From positions 1 to 64,000 of the forward strand of contig NZ_JOAK01000031.1 in assembly GCF_000720455.1 (NCBI RefSeq): a stretch of DNA of 64,000 nt. Reading direction: 5' to 3'. The position numbers were made by a program, and so were the translations under genes. Source of the stretch: Streptomyces virginiae (GTDB taxonomy: Bacteria > Actinomycetota > Actinomycetes > Streptomycetales > Streptomycetaceae). Under the pieces are notes generated by a model, which did no database searches, was not told the DNA's origin, and was given only the letters and a program-made list of their open reading frames with translations. Shown here in pieces: positions 34,369-42,284 of the stretch. Numbering within the stretch: the stretch's first letter is position 1; each line of letters starts with the position of its first letter.

Positions 34369-34932
34369 ATGCACTTGGCCAAGTGGGCTCACGACCTCGC
34401 AGAGTCCTTGCTCGCCGAGAGTCTGCCAAAGCGGTGGGCTCATTCGCAGCGTGTCTATTCGCAAGCCCTGATGCTGGCCCCGGCTCTGGGCGAGGATGCG
34501 GAGCTGCTAGCTGCGGCGGCCATTACGCATGACGTCGGGTACGCGCAGGCTGCGGTCGACACGGGGCAACACATGATCGACGGGGCGCGCTACCTACGCG
34601 ACGTGGTGGGTGCCGATCCCCGGCTGTGCAGTGTCGTGGCCTTCCATACGTCTTCCCCTTGGGAAGCCTCCGAACTGGCACTGAGCGAGGCACTGGCGGA
34701 GTTCGGCCCCGCAGAGCCTGACCTGGTGGACGCGATCACGTACTGCGATCTGACCAGCAGCCCAGTGGGCGCTCTCGTGGATCCAGCGGACCGGTTGGCT
34801 GAGGTTCTGGACCGGTACGGCCCGGATCACGTCGTGTTCCGGGCCGTGTCCGCGGCGCGGCCGGAGCTGCTGGCCCGTGTTGCTCGGGTGCGTCAGCGCA
34901 GCTTCGCGACAGAGCGGTCCAAGCTCAGCTGA
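34369..34932 (+). CDS. HD-domain phosphohydrolase
   Basis: A 187-residue HD-superfamily metal-dependent phosphohydrolase. RWAHSQRV (about residue 22) and AAITHDVGYA (about 50) give the first His and the HD pair; further histidines occur in AFHTSSPWE. The substrate is unknown; nucleotides are likely. It follows the GntR gene by 26 bases and its 3' end overlaps the convergent Nudix gene by 8 bases. HD-Nudix-XRE sets are common in Streptomyces AICEs. Confidence 0.85.
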   Translation: MHLAKWAHDLAESLLAESLPKRWAHSQRVYSQALMLAPALGEDAELLAAAAITHDVGYAQAAVDTGQHMIDGARYLRDVVGADPRLCSVVAFHTSSPWEASELALSEALAEFGPAEPDLVDAITYCDLTSSPVGALVDPADRLAEVLDRYGPDHVVFRAVSAARPELLARVARVRQRSFATERSKLS

Positions 34933-35398
34933 TTCGGGGAATCGGTGAGTCGCGGAAGCCTTCCTCCATCCGCCGGCGGGTAGTGGGCGATACGTCGAGG
35001 GACTCGATTTCGGCCCTCGGAATCCACCGAACCTCCAGGGATTCCGAACTCACCTTGATCTCACCGCTGACCGGTCGGGCCCGGAAGCAGAGCGAGAACT
35101 CTTGCCGCACCTCGCCGTCCGCGAACGCGATGACATGCCCGGGATCGGTGAAGATGCCCACCAGGCCGACGACCTCGACCAGGATCCCGGTTTCCTCCAG
35201 GACCTCGCGGACCACCGTTCCTGCGATGTTCTCCCCGACCTCCTGAACGCCCCCCGGCATGCCCCAGCGGCCGTTGTCCGATCGCCGCTCCAGCAGCACA
35301 TCTCCCGCATCGTTCACGACGAACGCCGTGACCGCGGGCACGATGCTGTTGGCTTTCGGCGCGTCGGGATCGTTGAAGTAGTCAGTGCGGCGACTCAT
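34925..35398 (-). CDS. Nudix hydrolase, Pif-like
   Basis: A 157-residue Nudix hydrolase with a complete Nudix box (GGVQEVGENIAGTVV followed by REVLEETGI), needed for Mg2+-dependent cleavage of a nucleoside diphosphate linked to X. In pSAM2 the Nudix protein Pif prevents redundant transfer into cells that already carry the element; position in an AICE control block suggests the same role here. The ATG at 35398 has AAAGG upstream and lies 2 bases after the XRE gene's stop codon. Confidence 0.85.
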   Translation of the reverse strand: MSRRTDYFNDPDAPKANSIVPAVTAFVVNDAGDVLLERRSDNGRWGMPGGVQEVGENIAGTVVREVLEETGILVEVVGLVGIFTDPGHVIAFADGEVRQEFSLCFRARPVSGEIKVSSESLEVRWIPRAEIESLDVSPTTRRRMEEGFRDSPIPRIS

Positions 35399-35400
35399 GC

Positions 35401-36141
35401 TCACCTTTCGACGGAGACAGCTTCGGACCAGACCTTTTCGAAGCTCTGCTGATACGTGGAAACCAGCTCAGCACCGGCGACCTTGCGCAGGTGGAGAACC
35501 GGTGTCAGGGGTGCGCTCACCCCGTACACCTGCGTGTTCACCAGCCACTCGTCATCCGACCGGTAGAGCGAGTTGTGCAGGGTCGACCGGTGGAGACGGA
35601 ACTCGATCCCCGGAACCGAATAGAGGGGGCGATAGAGCTTCATTACCTCGCGGACCTTGTAGGCCACCCCCTCGCCGATTTCCTCCTCCTCGCCTCGGCG
35701 CCGGATCTCCGGGCTCTCCGGGTCGCCGAGCAGGATGCGGGACCGAACGCCACCAGCCGCTTTCAACCTGAGCAACTGGGCCCAGCGAGGATTCTCGGCG
35801 AGGAAGACGCCAGCGTGGACCAGCACACCAATCTCGCGTTCCGCCCGCCCGAACAGCTGGAGCCATAGGTCCGCCGGCACGTAAGAGCGATGCGGATAGA
35901 CCTTCAGAACCTCGGCGTCGGCAGCGTCCTTACGCTGCCCGTCCGGCAGGCCGTCCGGCCAGAGATATCCCTCGTCTTCCCGCAGGAAGGCCGAGATGGC
36001 AAGGCGGTGTCGCCTGTACGGTGCTCGCCCCTTGGTGATCCAGCGCTCCACTGTCTTGGGATCGACCCCAAGGTGCTCCGCTAGGGAATCCGCCGTGACG
36101 CCTTGCGTCAGCATCGCGGACCTTAACCGCTCGTTCGCCAT
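35401..36141 (-). CDS. XRE-family regulator (DUF5919-like)
   Basis: A 246-residue DNA-binding protein: an N-terminal HTH (VTADSLAEHLGVDPKTVERW, about residues 15-34) and a C-terminal domain (about 85-246) with RSYVPADLWLQLFGRAEREI and VHAGVFLAENPRWAQLLRLK, which fits DUF5919, a phospholipase-D-like ligand-sensing fold. It is transcribed with the Pif-like gene. Four GGGACG/CGTCCC motifs crowd its promoter (36151-36232), suggesting autoregulation. Confidence 0.85.
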   Translation of the reverse strand: MANERLRSAMLTQGVTADSLAEHLGVDPKTVERWITKGRAPYRRHRLAISAFLREDEGYLWPDGLPDGQRKDAADAEVLKVYPHRSYVPADLWLQLFGRAEREIGVLVHAGVFLAENPRWAQLLRLKAAGGVRSRILLGDPESPEIRRRGEEEEIGEGVAYKVREVMKLYRPLYSVPGIEFRLHRSTLHNSLYRSDDEWLVNTQVYGVSAPLTPVLHLRKVAGAELVSTYQQSFEKVWSEAVSVER

Positions 36142-36150
36142 CCAACCCCC

Positions 36151-36232
36151 AGGGACGTCTAGGGACGCATTCGCCCGTCAGAACGCTATCGAGGACGTCC
36201 CAAGTCGTCCAGCGACGCGGTGACTTCGTCCC
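36151..36232. promoter_or_regulatory. Candidate promoter/operator of XRE-pif operon
   Basis: Two head-to-tail GGGACG copies (36152, 36162) and two in the opposite orientation (36196, 36227). On the minus strand a TGGACG and a TAGCGT element are spaced 17 bases with one motif between them. Typical of a repressed promoter; inferred. Confidence 0.45.
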
Positions 36233-36317
36233 ATCGTTCGACGGCACTCTGATGACACATCGCACGGCGGACTGGCTGAGGCGCGGAGCTTGACAGCCTC
36301 AACCAGAACCGCCACTG

Positions 36318-36350
36318 TGAGATACACGTTCAAGCATGTATCTCATGCTT
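36318..36350. promoter_or_regulatory. Overlapping inverted repeats, operator candidate
   Basis: TGAGATACA (36318-36326) and TGTATCTCA (36337-36345) form one perfect inverted repeat; AAGCATG (36332-36338) and CATGCTT (36344-36350) form another that overlaps it. It is A+T-rich within a G+C-rich gap (36142-36842) that has no convincing gene, and could be the operator for the GntR regulator. Confidence 0.45.
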
Positions 36351-36698
36351 CGAGGGCGGCTATTTCGCGCTGACCTGCATGGATGCCTGCAACGAGCTGT
36401 GTGCGCAAGGCAAGGGGCCCGGAACTGCGTGGGCTCACAGCTGAGGGCGGGGACGCTGCAATCCCGCTAAAGGCCAGGGGACAGGGCTTCGGCCCGACTG
36501 GCGAGGTGGCCCGGTGACCGCGAGCAACGGCCGGCGTGTGGGGACGAGTTCCCCCTTGCAGTGAGTGTCCTGTGCCCACCCGTTTCTGGAGGTTCGAAGT
36601 GATCCGCTTAAGACCCTTGGCCGCCACCGCGCTGGACCGGCGTTGCGGCGTTGCCCATCGCGTCGCCTGATCTGCCGCGCATGCCGCGGCGGTTGCCT

Positions 36699-36733
36699 CC
36701 CCGCCCGTCCGGCCTGCGGCCGTACGGGCGGGG
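36699..36733. terminator. Strong hairpin upstream of transfer operon
   Basis: Arms CCCCGCCCGT/ACGGGCGGGG with an inner CGGCC/GGCCG stem. A smaller hairpin follows at 36783-36802. Either a terminator or a structured leader before the gene at 36843. Confidence 0.5.
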
Positions 36734-36842
36734 TCGCAGGGAGCCGAGTACATCCGCTCCACCCCTCCAACGCAGTACAGCCCCCGGCGCTCGAACGCCG
36801 GGAGCTGCTGAGTCCCGTTCCTCTGCAGAAGGAGCAAGACCC

Positions 36843-37118
36843 ATGAAGTCCATCGCCGCACTTCACGACGTTGTTACCCCGTGGTCCGACGGCCTGGAGC
36901 CAACGGACGCGGACCTGGACGCGATCGAGTGGGAGATGCCGCTGATCGAGGCGGACCTCGACCTGCTCGACGCGGAGATCGCCGTCCTGGACCGCACTCC
37001 GTCCGAGCTGGACGAGCGGCGGATCCGCCGGGCCCGCCGCAAGGCGCTGGCCGCCCGCCGGGCCCTGCTGAACCAGTCCGCCGCCGCTGCGGCGAGCATG
37101 CCGGGCGGTGCCGCGTGA
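36843..37118 (+). CDS. DUF6284-like small AICE protein
   Basis: A 91-residue protein, largely helical, with EPTDADLDAIEWEMPLIEAD followed by LDRTPSELDERRIRRARRKA. It resembles the DUF6284 family, found in Streptomyces integrative elements (from memory); function unknown. GAAGGAG precedes the ATG by 9 bases. It opens an operon of overlapping genes running to traB and shares a TGATG junction with the next gene. Confidence 0.75.
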   Translation: MKSIAALHDVVTPWSDGLEPTDADLDAIEWEMPLIEADLDLLDAEIAVLDRTPSELDERRIRRARRKALAARRALLNQSAAAAASMPGGAA

Positions 37119-37459
37119 TGACCCGGGAGATGCCCCTCGCGGCCATGGCCTCGCCGCTGATGGCGCTGCGGATCTTCGAGGGCATGTACCGGCACCTGCC
37201 GGCGCCGTGTGTGTCAATCTCCACGGTCTGCCCGAACCTCCTGGAGCTGTCCTTCTATGAGGACGCCGACGGGTTCGAGACGTGGTGCCAGGCCCTCGGG
37301 ATCCCGCTCGGGAAGGTGGCGCACAGCGTTCACGCCGACGGTCACACCAGCGTCATGAAGGCCGTGACCAACTACTCCGGCGGCCCGGTGAAGCTGATCT
37401 GTTTCACCACGATCCCCGCCTCGGAGGAGGCGCGTTCATGGGCGGAGGTCGCCTCGTGA
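37118..37459 (+). CDS. Hypothetical AICE protein
   Basis: A 113-residue protein (MTREMPLAAMASPLMALRIF...). No domain is recognised; the central part (VSISTVCPNLLELSFYED) alternates strands and helices. The ATG overlaps the previous stop by one base and its end overlaps the DUF2637 gene, so it belongs to the transfer operon. Confidence 0.68.
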   Translation: MTREMPLAAMASPLMALRIFEGMYRHLPAPCVSISTVCPNLLELSFYEDADGFETWCQALGIPLGKVAHSVHADGHTSVMKAVTNYSGGPVKLICFTTIPASEEARSWAEVAS

Positions 37460-38451
37460 ACCGCGTTCAGATCCGTTCATCCGAGCGTGCCCTGTCGGTC
37501 GGGACGTGGCTGATCGTGGGCGGGGCGATGCTCTACTCCGTCCTCACCGTCACACCCCTGATGGCCGCACACACTCCCGCCGCATGGGGGTGGACGGCAC
37601 CGATCCTGCCGCTCGTCGTGGACGCCGCGGTGGTCATCGTGGTCCGGCTCGACTCCGTCCTGGCCCGTCTCGGAGGGCACGGCGGGGCCTGGCCGGTGGC
37701 CCTGCGGTGGATGACCGGCACCATGACCCTGGCCCTGAACGTCGGCGTATCGGCCCTGGCCGGAGACCTGGTCGGGGTCGCCGTGCACTCCGTCGCCCCG
37801 CTCCTCCTCATCGTCACCGCCGAAGCGGGACTCGCCTACCGGCGAGCCCTGACCGCGGCTGTCCTGGCTGTCGAAGCCCGTAAGCAGGCCGAGCAGGACA
37901 CCCGGGACCGCGCGGCGGCGGAGCGGGAGGAAAACCAGCTCCGCGCCGCTCGTGAACAGCGCGAGCACGAGGCAGCCCTCGCCCGTGAACAGCGTGAACA
38001 CCAGACCCGTCTGGCCGCCGAGGAAGCCGACCGACAAGACCGCATCCGGCGTGAAGATCGGGAGCGGGCCGAGGCGGCGGAGCGGGCGGAGCGCGAGGCC
38101 CGTGAACGCCGTGAACACGAGCGTGAACAGGCCGAGGCCGAGCGTGAACGCCTTGACCGCCAGGCCGCCCAGAAACGCGACCTGGAGGCACAGCAGCAGG
38201 CCGAGCGTGAACGCCGTGAGAAGGCCCTTGAACAGGAGCGGATGGAGCGTGAACGGGCCGCCCTCCTCGCCGCTGGCCCGCCACCGGTGAAGCTGCCCGA
38301 GGATCAGGCCCGTGCCACGGTCGCCGCAGCGTTCGCAGCCGGGGTGCCGGTGCGGGTCGCCGCAGAGCTGTCCGGCTGGTCCGTCGGCTGGGCCTCCGCC
38401 CGCTACCAGGAACACCGCGAAGCCATCACCTCCGCTCCGGCCGTCGGCTGA
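37438..38451 (+). CDS. DUF2637 membrane protein with charged coiled coil
   Basis: A 337-residue protein. Four membrane helices span residues about 20-130, followed by a very long Arg/Glu-rich coiled coil (about 135-280) and a C-terminal winged-helix-like segment (LPEDQARATVAAAFAAGVPV...WASARYQEH). DUF2637 proteins of Streptomyces plasmids and AICEs are linked to intramycelial spread. Two starts are equally good: ATG 37438 after GGAGGAGG, or GTG 37456 after GGAGG with a 4-base overlap. The coiled-coil DNA repeats the heptamer CGTGAAC nine times. Confidence 0.8.
   Translation: MGGGRLVNRVQIRSSERALSVGTWLIVGGAMLYSVLTVTPLMAAHTPAAWGWTAPILPLVVDAAVVIVVRLDSVLARLGGHGGAWPVALRWMTGTMTLALNVGVSALAGDLVGVAVHSVAPLLLIVTAEAGLAYRRALTAAVLAVEARKQAEQDTRDRAAAEREENQLRAAREQREHEAALAREQREHQTRLAAEEADRQDRIRREDRERAEAAERAEREARERREHEREQAEAERERLDRQAAQKRDLEAQQQAERERREKALEQERMERERAALLAAGPPPVKLPEDQARATVAAAFAAGVPVRVAAELSGWSVGWASARYQEHREAITSAPAVG
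37951..38254 (+). repeat. CGTGAAC heptamer array inside coding sequence
   Basis: Nine exact CGTGAAC copies (37951, 37984, 37993, 38101, 38110, 38122, 38143, 38206, 38248). They encode Arg-Glu with CGT and GAA, both disfavoured codons in Streptomyces, hinting that the DNA itself is under selection. Confidence 0.7.
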
Positions 38452-38807
38452 TGAGCACGCTGCCCGTTTACCGGTGGCGCCTTGCACCTGAGGGTCTGGC
38501 CACCCGTCGTCAGCTCCGTGCCGCTGGCCTCCGGCCCGGCGGTCAGGACGTCGTCGCCCAGTTGGAGCGGCCCCGCCAGCGGCGGGGCCCGCTGGTCGCC
38601 TACCTGTACCGGATCGATCTCGCGAAGCCGGTCCGGCCGATGACCCCGAACCGGTGGGCGGCCCTCGCCAAGGCGGATGCCGCCCGCCGCCGGTGCCCGG
38701 TCTGCCGCGATCACCTCCCGTACGTGATTCCGACCTCGCTCGGCATGTGCGTGGCCTGCCACGACTTCCCTGAACAGCGCGCCGCCCGAACCCTCTCTGC
38801 CGCCTGA
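38451..38807 (+). CDS. Zinc-ribbon AICE protein (RRQRL-type)
   Basis: A 118-residue protein with an N-terminal ATRRQLRAAGLRPGGQD segment and a C-terminal zinc-ribbon pattern CPVCRDHLPY...MCVACHDF. Proteins of this type recur in Streptomyces AICEs between spread and tra genes; no function is established. Its ATG overlaps the DUF2637 stop by one base. Confidence 0.75.
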   Translation: MSTLPVYRWRLAPEGLATRRQLRAAGLRPGGQDVVAQLERPRQRRGPLVAYLYRIDLAKPVRPMTPNRWAALAKADAARRRCPVCRDHLPYVIPTSLGMCVACHDFPEQRAARTLSAA

Positions 38808-38819
38808 AGGAGTTCTGCT

Positions 38820-39344
38820 GTGTCTCGCCGTACCCGCACACACACCGCGAGGGGCGCCGCGCCCACCATCCACGTCCCCCGCCAGCGCGGCAACCGCCAG
38901 GGGCCGCAGGTCATCGTGGTCGTCTCTGACGAGCCGCCCACCCTGACCCAGCGGGCCGCGGCCGCGACGGGCCGCTGGGTGTGGAAGCACCGCCGGACCT
39001 GGGCCCCGACCGCCCTCGCGATCCTTCTCCTGCCCGTCACGGGCATCGTCCACCTGATCACCCCGTGGGCCGCGCTCGTCGCAGGCCCGGCCGCCGCCAT
39101 CCCGCTGGCAGTCCTGGGGTGGAAGGCCAAGGGCCGCCCCGTCCTGAACCACGCCGCCGGCGCCCGCCGGATCGCGTCGGCGGTCCTCGCGCTGGCCGCG
39201 CTGACCTGGCTGTGCCTGGCGCTGTGGTTCGGGCCGGCCGAGCCGGTCCTGATGGGCCTGTGGTCGCTGATCACCCTCGACGCGCAGATCACCTGGCTGT
39301 TCGCCCGCCTGCGCTCCACCCTCACCGCTAAGGGGACCCGCTGA
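38820..39344 (+). CDS. Membrane protein of the transfer operon
   Basis: A 174-residue protein with a basic N-terminal tail and about four hydrophobic segments (residues about 60-80, 85-100, 118-138, 140-155). It probably belongs to the spread (Spd) class of membrane proteins that help plasmid passage through septa, but the family is not recognised with certainty. GTG start with AAGGAG 7 bases upstream; the stop overlaps the TraA-like start by one base. Confidence 0.72.
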   Translation: MSRRTRTHTARGAAPTIHVPRQRGNRQGPQVIVVVSDEPPTLTQRAAAATGRWVWKHRRTWAPTALAILLLPVTGIVHLITPWAALVAGPAAAIPLAVLGWKAKGRPVLNHAAGARRIASAVLALAALTWLCLALWFGPAEPVLMGLWSLITLDAQITWLFARLRSTLTAKGTR

Positions 39345-39988
39345 TGTCGAACAACACCTGGATGCCCAACAACAGCACCCCCAGGCCTCGCCGTCCGCAG
39401 AACGCCACCGGTCAGCAGCAGGGTGGCTGGCAACAGGGCCCGTGGCAGCAGCCCGGCCAGGCCGGCCCTGCCAGCGGCGGGCAGGGTGGGACGAGTCGGT
39501 CCCGGACGACGAACCGCAACAGGTCGCGTTCGTACCACTTCCACATCAGCGACCCGGGCGTGCAGGCCGGTGGCGGGGGGCCGCGGAACGGCCGTGGCCA
39601 GCAGCAGGGCGGCGGACAGGGCCAGGGACAGCGGGGCGGGCGGATGCACTCGCCGCTTGGTGACCCGGAGTTCTTCTCCAACGTGGACATCCGCAACTAC
39701 TGCGAGTCCGGCCGCGGCCTGTTCCTGCAGATGTCGTTCGAGCTCGCCAACGCCGCCGAGATGCTCAACGCCGTGCTGAAGGAGGTCCCCGACCCCGAGG
39801 GCCGCCCGTTCGGTTCCCGGGCGAGGGCGCGCCGGGTGTCGAAGCGGATGAAGAAGGCCGCCGAGGACGCCCTCGGCACCGCGAAGAACCTCGCTGCGAC
39901 GTATGCGGCGTTCCAGCGGGAGTTTGATCCCCAGCTCGCCCCGCACGCCCGCCCGCGCCAGGGCCGCCGTTTCGACTTCAACGGCTAA
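39344..39988 (+). CDS. traA: TraA-like plasmid transfer protein
   Basis: A 214-residue protein. The first 100 residues are Gln/Gly/Asn/Arg-rich and disordered; the rest is a conserved helical domain (GDPEFFSNVDIRNYCESGRG, then ASNVK-like helices rich in Arg/Lys near SKRMKKAAEDALGTAKNL). Homologues directly upstream of traB in Streptomyces elements are annotated as transfer protein TraA (from memory). Exact role unknown. Confidence 0.72.
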   Translation: MSNNTWMPNNSTPRPRRPQNATGQQQGGWQQGPWQQPGQAGPASGGQGGTSRSRTTNRNRSRSYHFHISDPGVQAGGGGPRNGRGQQQGGGQGQGQRGGRMHSPLGDPEFFSNVDIRNYCESGRGLFLQMSFELANAAEMLNAVLKEVPDPEGRPFGSRARARRVSKRMKKAAEDALGTAKNLAATYAAFQREFDPQLAPHARPRQGRRFDFNG

Positions 39989-40017
39989 CCGACACCGATA
40001 CGTAGGGAGGTCAGAAC

Positions 40018-42087
40018 ATGCCCCGCACCATCACGACCGACGACACCCGGCAGCAGTACGACGTCCACGGCGAGGGCGGCGGGATCGGCGAGTACCTGCT
40101 CCACCGTGCCAAGCCCCATCTGCCGCCGTGGCTCGCCGGAGCCGGTGCGGGCCTGGCCTCCCTGCCCGCCCACTACTTCTGGTCCGGCGAACCCGGCGTC
40201 ACCGCCGGCCTCACCCTCGCCTCCGTCGCGCTGACCGGCCTGACCTGGTGGGCTGGCAAGTCGACCACCCAGCAGCGCCGTCTGCACTCCGCCGTCACCG
40301 TCGCCGCCGCATCCACCTGGTTCACCGCCGCGGCGATCGCCGGGCCCGGGGCGGGGCCGCTGGGGGAGCTGTACTTCATCGGCGCCCCCGCGCTCGCCCT
40401 CTCGTGGAACATCCGCCAGATCCTCCGCAAGAACGTCGAAGGCCTCGCCGCCGGCGCGGATGGCGGGTTCCTGGAGAAGGTCGGCCTGGCCAAGACACAG
40501 GTCATCCGCACGGAGGTCGGCCCGAACAAAGCTGCCTTCGACCTCCAGCTCCCCCGCGGCGAACTGACCAGTACCGATGTGTCGAAGAATCTGGAGCGCA
40601 TCGCCGGCGCGCTGGACGTGCCGAAGACGGCGGTTCGGATGACGGAGGACCCGGAATCCGCGTCCCGGGTCACCCTCACGGTCGTGCCGCTGGACCTGCT
40701 GAAGAACACCGTCCCCTGCCCCGGACCCTCCCACCCGGGAGGCTCCATCGCCGACCCGGTCCACGTCGGGATCTACGAGGACGGCACTCCGGCCGTCATC
40801 TACTTCCCCGGCGACCCGAAGGCCGGCCGGAACGCCGCGCACTTCCTGGTCATGGGGATGACCGGCTCCGGCAAGTCCGAGGGCGGCCTGACCGCCCTCG
40901 CCGAAGTCGTCACCCGCCGCGACGTGATCGTGTGGGCGTCTGACCCCGCCAAGGCGGAACAGACGCTCGGCCCGCTCCTGCCGGCGATCGACTGGGCCGC
41001 CCTTGACATGCCGTCCACCAAAGCCATGATCGAAGCTCTCAAGGCCGCGATCCCGGTGCGGACGGCGTGGCTGGCCAAGTACGGCTACAAGCAGTGGGAA
41101 CCCGCGTGCGCCGAGACCCAGGCGGACGGCTCGCCGGGCATGCCGTACCTGATCGGCTGGTTCGAAGAGGCCGCGAAGGCGATCCGCGAGATCGATGACG
41201 ACGTGTTCACCGGGATCTCCCAGGAAGCCCGCTCGGCTGGCGTCTCCCTGGTCATCTCCATGCAGCGTGCTTCCGGCAACCAGGTCTCCACCGACACCCG
41301 CGCCTCCCTCGGCTCCTCCTGGGTCCACGGCGTCCGCAGCGAGGGAGATGCCCGCTTCGCCCTGGACGACGAGGTCCTCGACGCGGGGGCGGCCCCGCAC
41401 GTGTGGAAGGACAAGAAGCCCGGCTACTCCTACCTCGTCGCCAACGGCGTCAACGACGCACTGTGGGCCACGCCGCTGCGCGACTACCTGACCGGCGTCG
41501 ACTACCTGAACTGGGCCGTCATCAACTTCGCCGACATCCGGGCAAGCATCGACCCCACCACCGCCGGAGTCGCCGCCCGGACCGTGGACCGGGCGTTCAC
41601 CGCCCGCACCCGGTACCCGATTCCCGGCACCACCGACCAGCCGGAGACCACCATGCTCAACGGCTACGGCCCGGACGAGGACGAGGAGAACGGCTACTAC
41701 CCCGACGAGGACGACTACGACATGCGCCCGCCGTACGGGGCCGACCAGGACGACGACTACGAGGAAGGGGAGTTCATCGACGCAGAGCAGGAACTCCCCC
41801 AAGTCGAGCAGGTCGTCCAGCTCGCGGCCCGGCCGCCCGCCGATGAACCTCGCCCGAAGATCAGCACCGCGGACGCGCGTGCCGCGATGGAGGAAGTCCT
41901 CGAAGAGTTCGAGGAGGAGGGCCGGGACGTGGTCGGCCCGGCGGACTTCATGGCCTACTGCGACCGCTACGGACGGGGCCGTTCCTGGGTCTCCGGACAG
42001 GTCGCGCAGTTCGTCCTGGCGGGCCGTCTGGCCGAGACCAGCGAGGTCGGCCGCTACCGGATCGTGCCGTACGAGGTAGCGGCCTGA
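40018..42087 (+). CDS. traB: TraB FtsK/SpoIIIE-type DNA translocase
   Basis: A 689-residue conjugative DNA pump. Two to four membrane helices lie in residues about 40-140; the RecA-like motor has Walker A GMTGSGKSEGGL (about residue 280) and Walker B-like MPYLIGWFEEAAKAI; the C-terminus (about 620-689) is a winged helix that should read the 8-bp-type repeats of the clt locus. In Streptomyces a single TraB protein moves double-stranded DNA between hyphae, unlike classic single-strand conjugation. GGGAGG precedes the ATG. The repeat region that follows (42088-42284) is the expected place for clt. Confidence 0.93.
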   Translation: MPRTITTDDTRQQYDVHGEGGGIGEYLLHRAKPHLPPWLAGAGAGLASLPAHYFWSGEPGVTAGLTLASVALTGLTWWAGKSTTQQRRLHSAVTVAAASTWFTAAAIAGPGAGPLGELYFIGAPALALSWNIRQILRKNVEGLAAGADGGFLEKVGLAKTQVIRTEVGPNKAAFDLQLPRGELTSTDVSKNLERIAGALDVPKTAVRMTEDPESASRVTLTVVPLDLLKNTVPCPGPSHPGGSIADPVHVGIYEDGTPAVIYFPGDPKAGRNAAHFLVMGMTGSGKSEGGLTALAEVVTRRDVIVWASDPAKAEQTLGPLLPAIDWAALDMPSTKAMIEALKAAIPVRTAWLAKYGYKQWEPACAETQADGSPGMPYLIGWFEEAAKAIREIDDDVFTGISQEARSAGVSLVISMQRASGNQVSTDTRASLGSSWVHGVRSEGDARFALDDEVLDAGAAPHVWKDKKPGYSYLVANGVNDALWATPLRDYLTGVDYLNWAVINFADIRASIDPTTAGVAARTVDRAFTARTRYPIPGTTDQPETTMLNGYGPDEDEENGYYPDEDDYDMRPPYGADQDDDYEEGEFIDAEQELPQVEQVVQLAARPPADEPRPKISTADARAAMEEVLEEFEEEGRDVVGPADFMAYCDRYGRGRSWVSGQVAQFVLAGRLAETSEVGRYRIVPYEVAA

Positions 42088-42092
42088 CGCGT

Positions 42093-42248
42093 CAGACGCG
42101 CCAGACGCCCCTGACAGGCGAGCAGCCCAAAACACAGGTCATACGTGCGCGCGAGGGGTGTCAGACGGGTGTCTGACGCGTCAGACACCCCCGCCAGACA
42201 CCCGCCCTGACACCCCAGACACCCCCTCCCGTGGGGCCCGCACCAGAC
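42093..42248. repeat. CAGAC repeat cluster, candidate clt/TRS
   Basis: Seven CAGAC and one inverted GTCTG within about 156 bases directly after traB, centred on a perfect 24-base palindrome (42167-42190, core GTCTGACGCGTCAGAC). Location and repetition fit a cis-acting locus of transfer bound by TraB. Confidence 0.6.
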
Positions 42249-42263
42249 CGGTGCGGGCCCCAC
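42231..42263. terminator. Hairpin terminator after traB/clt region
   Basis: Perfect 14-base arms (42231-42244, 42250-42263) with a 5-base loop, followed by a pyrimidine-rich stretch; separates the transfer operon from the gene at 42285. Confidence 0.75.
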
Positions 42264-42284
42264 TCCTCTTCCCTGGAGGCCCGC

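Noticed and set aside
36435..37217. 260-residue minus-strand frame across the start of the transfer operon
   Set aside because: Overlaps the well-supported 36843 and 37118 genes antisense and crosses strong hairpins; no domain seen.
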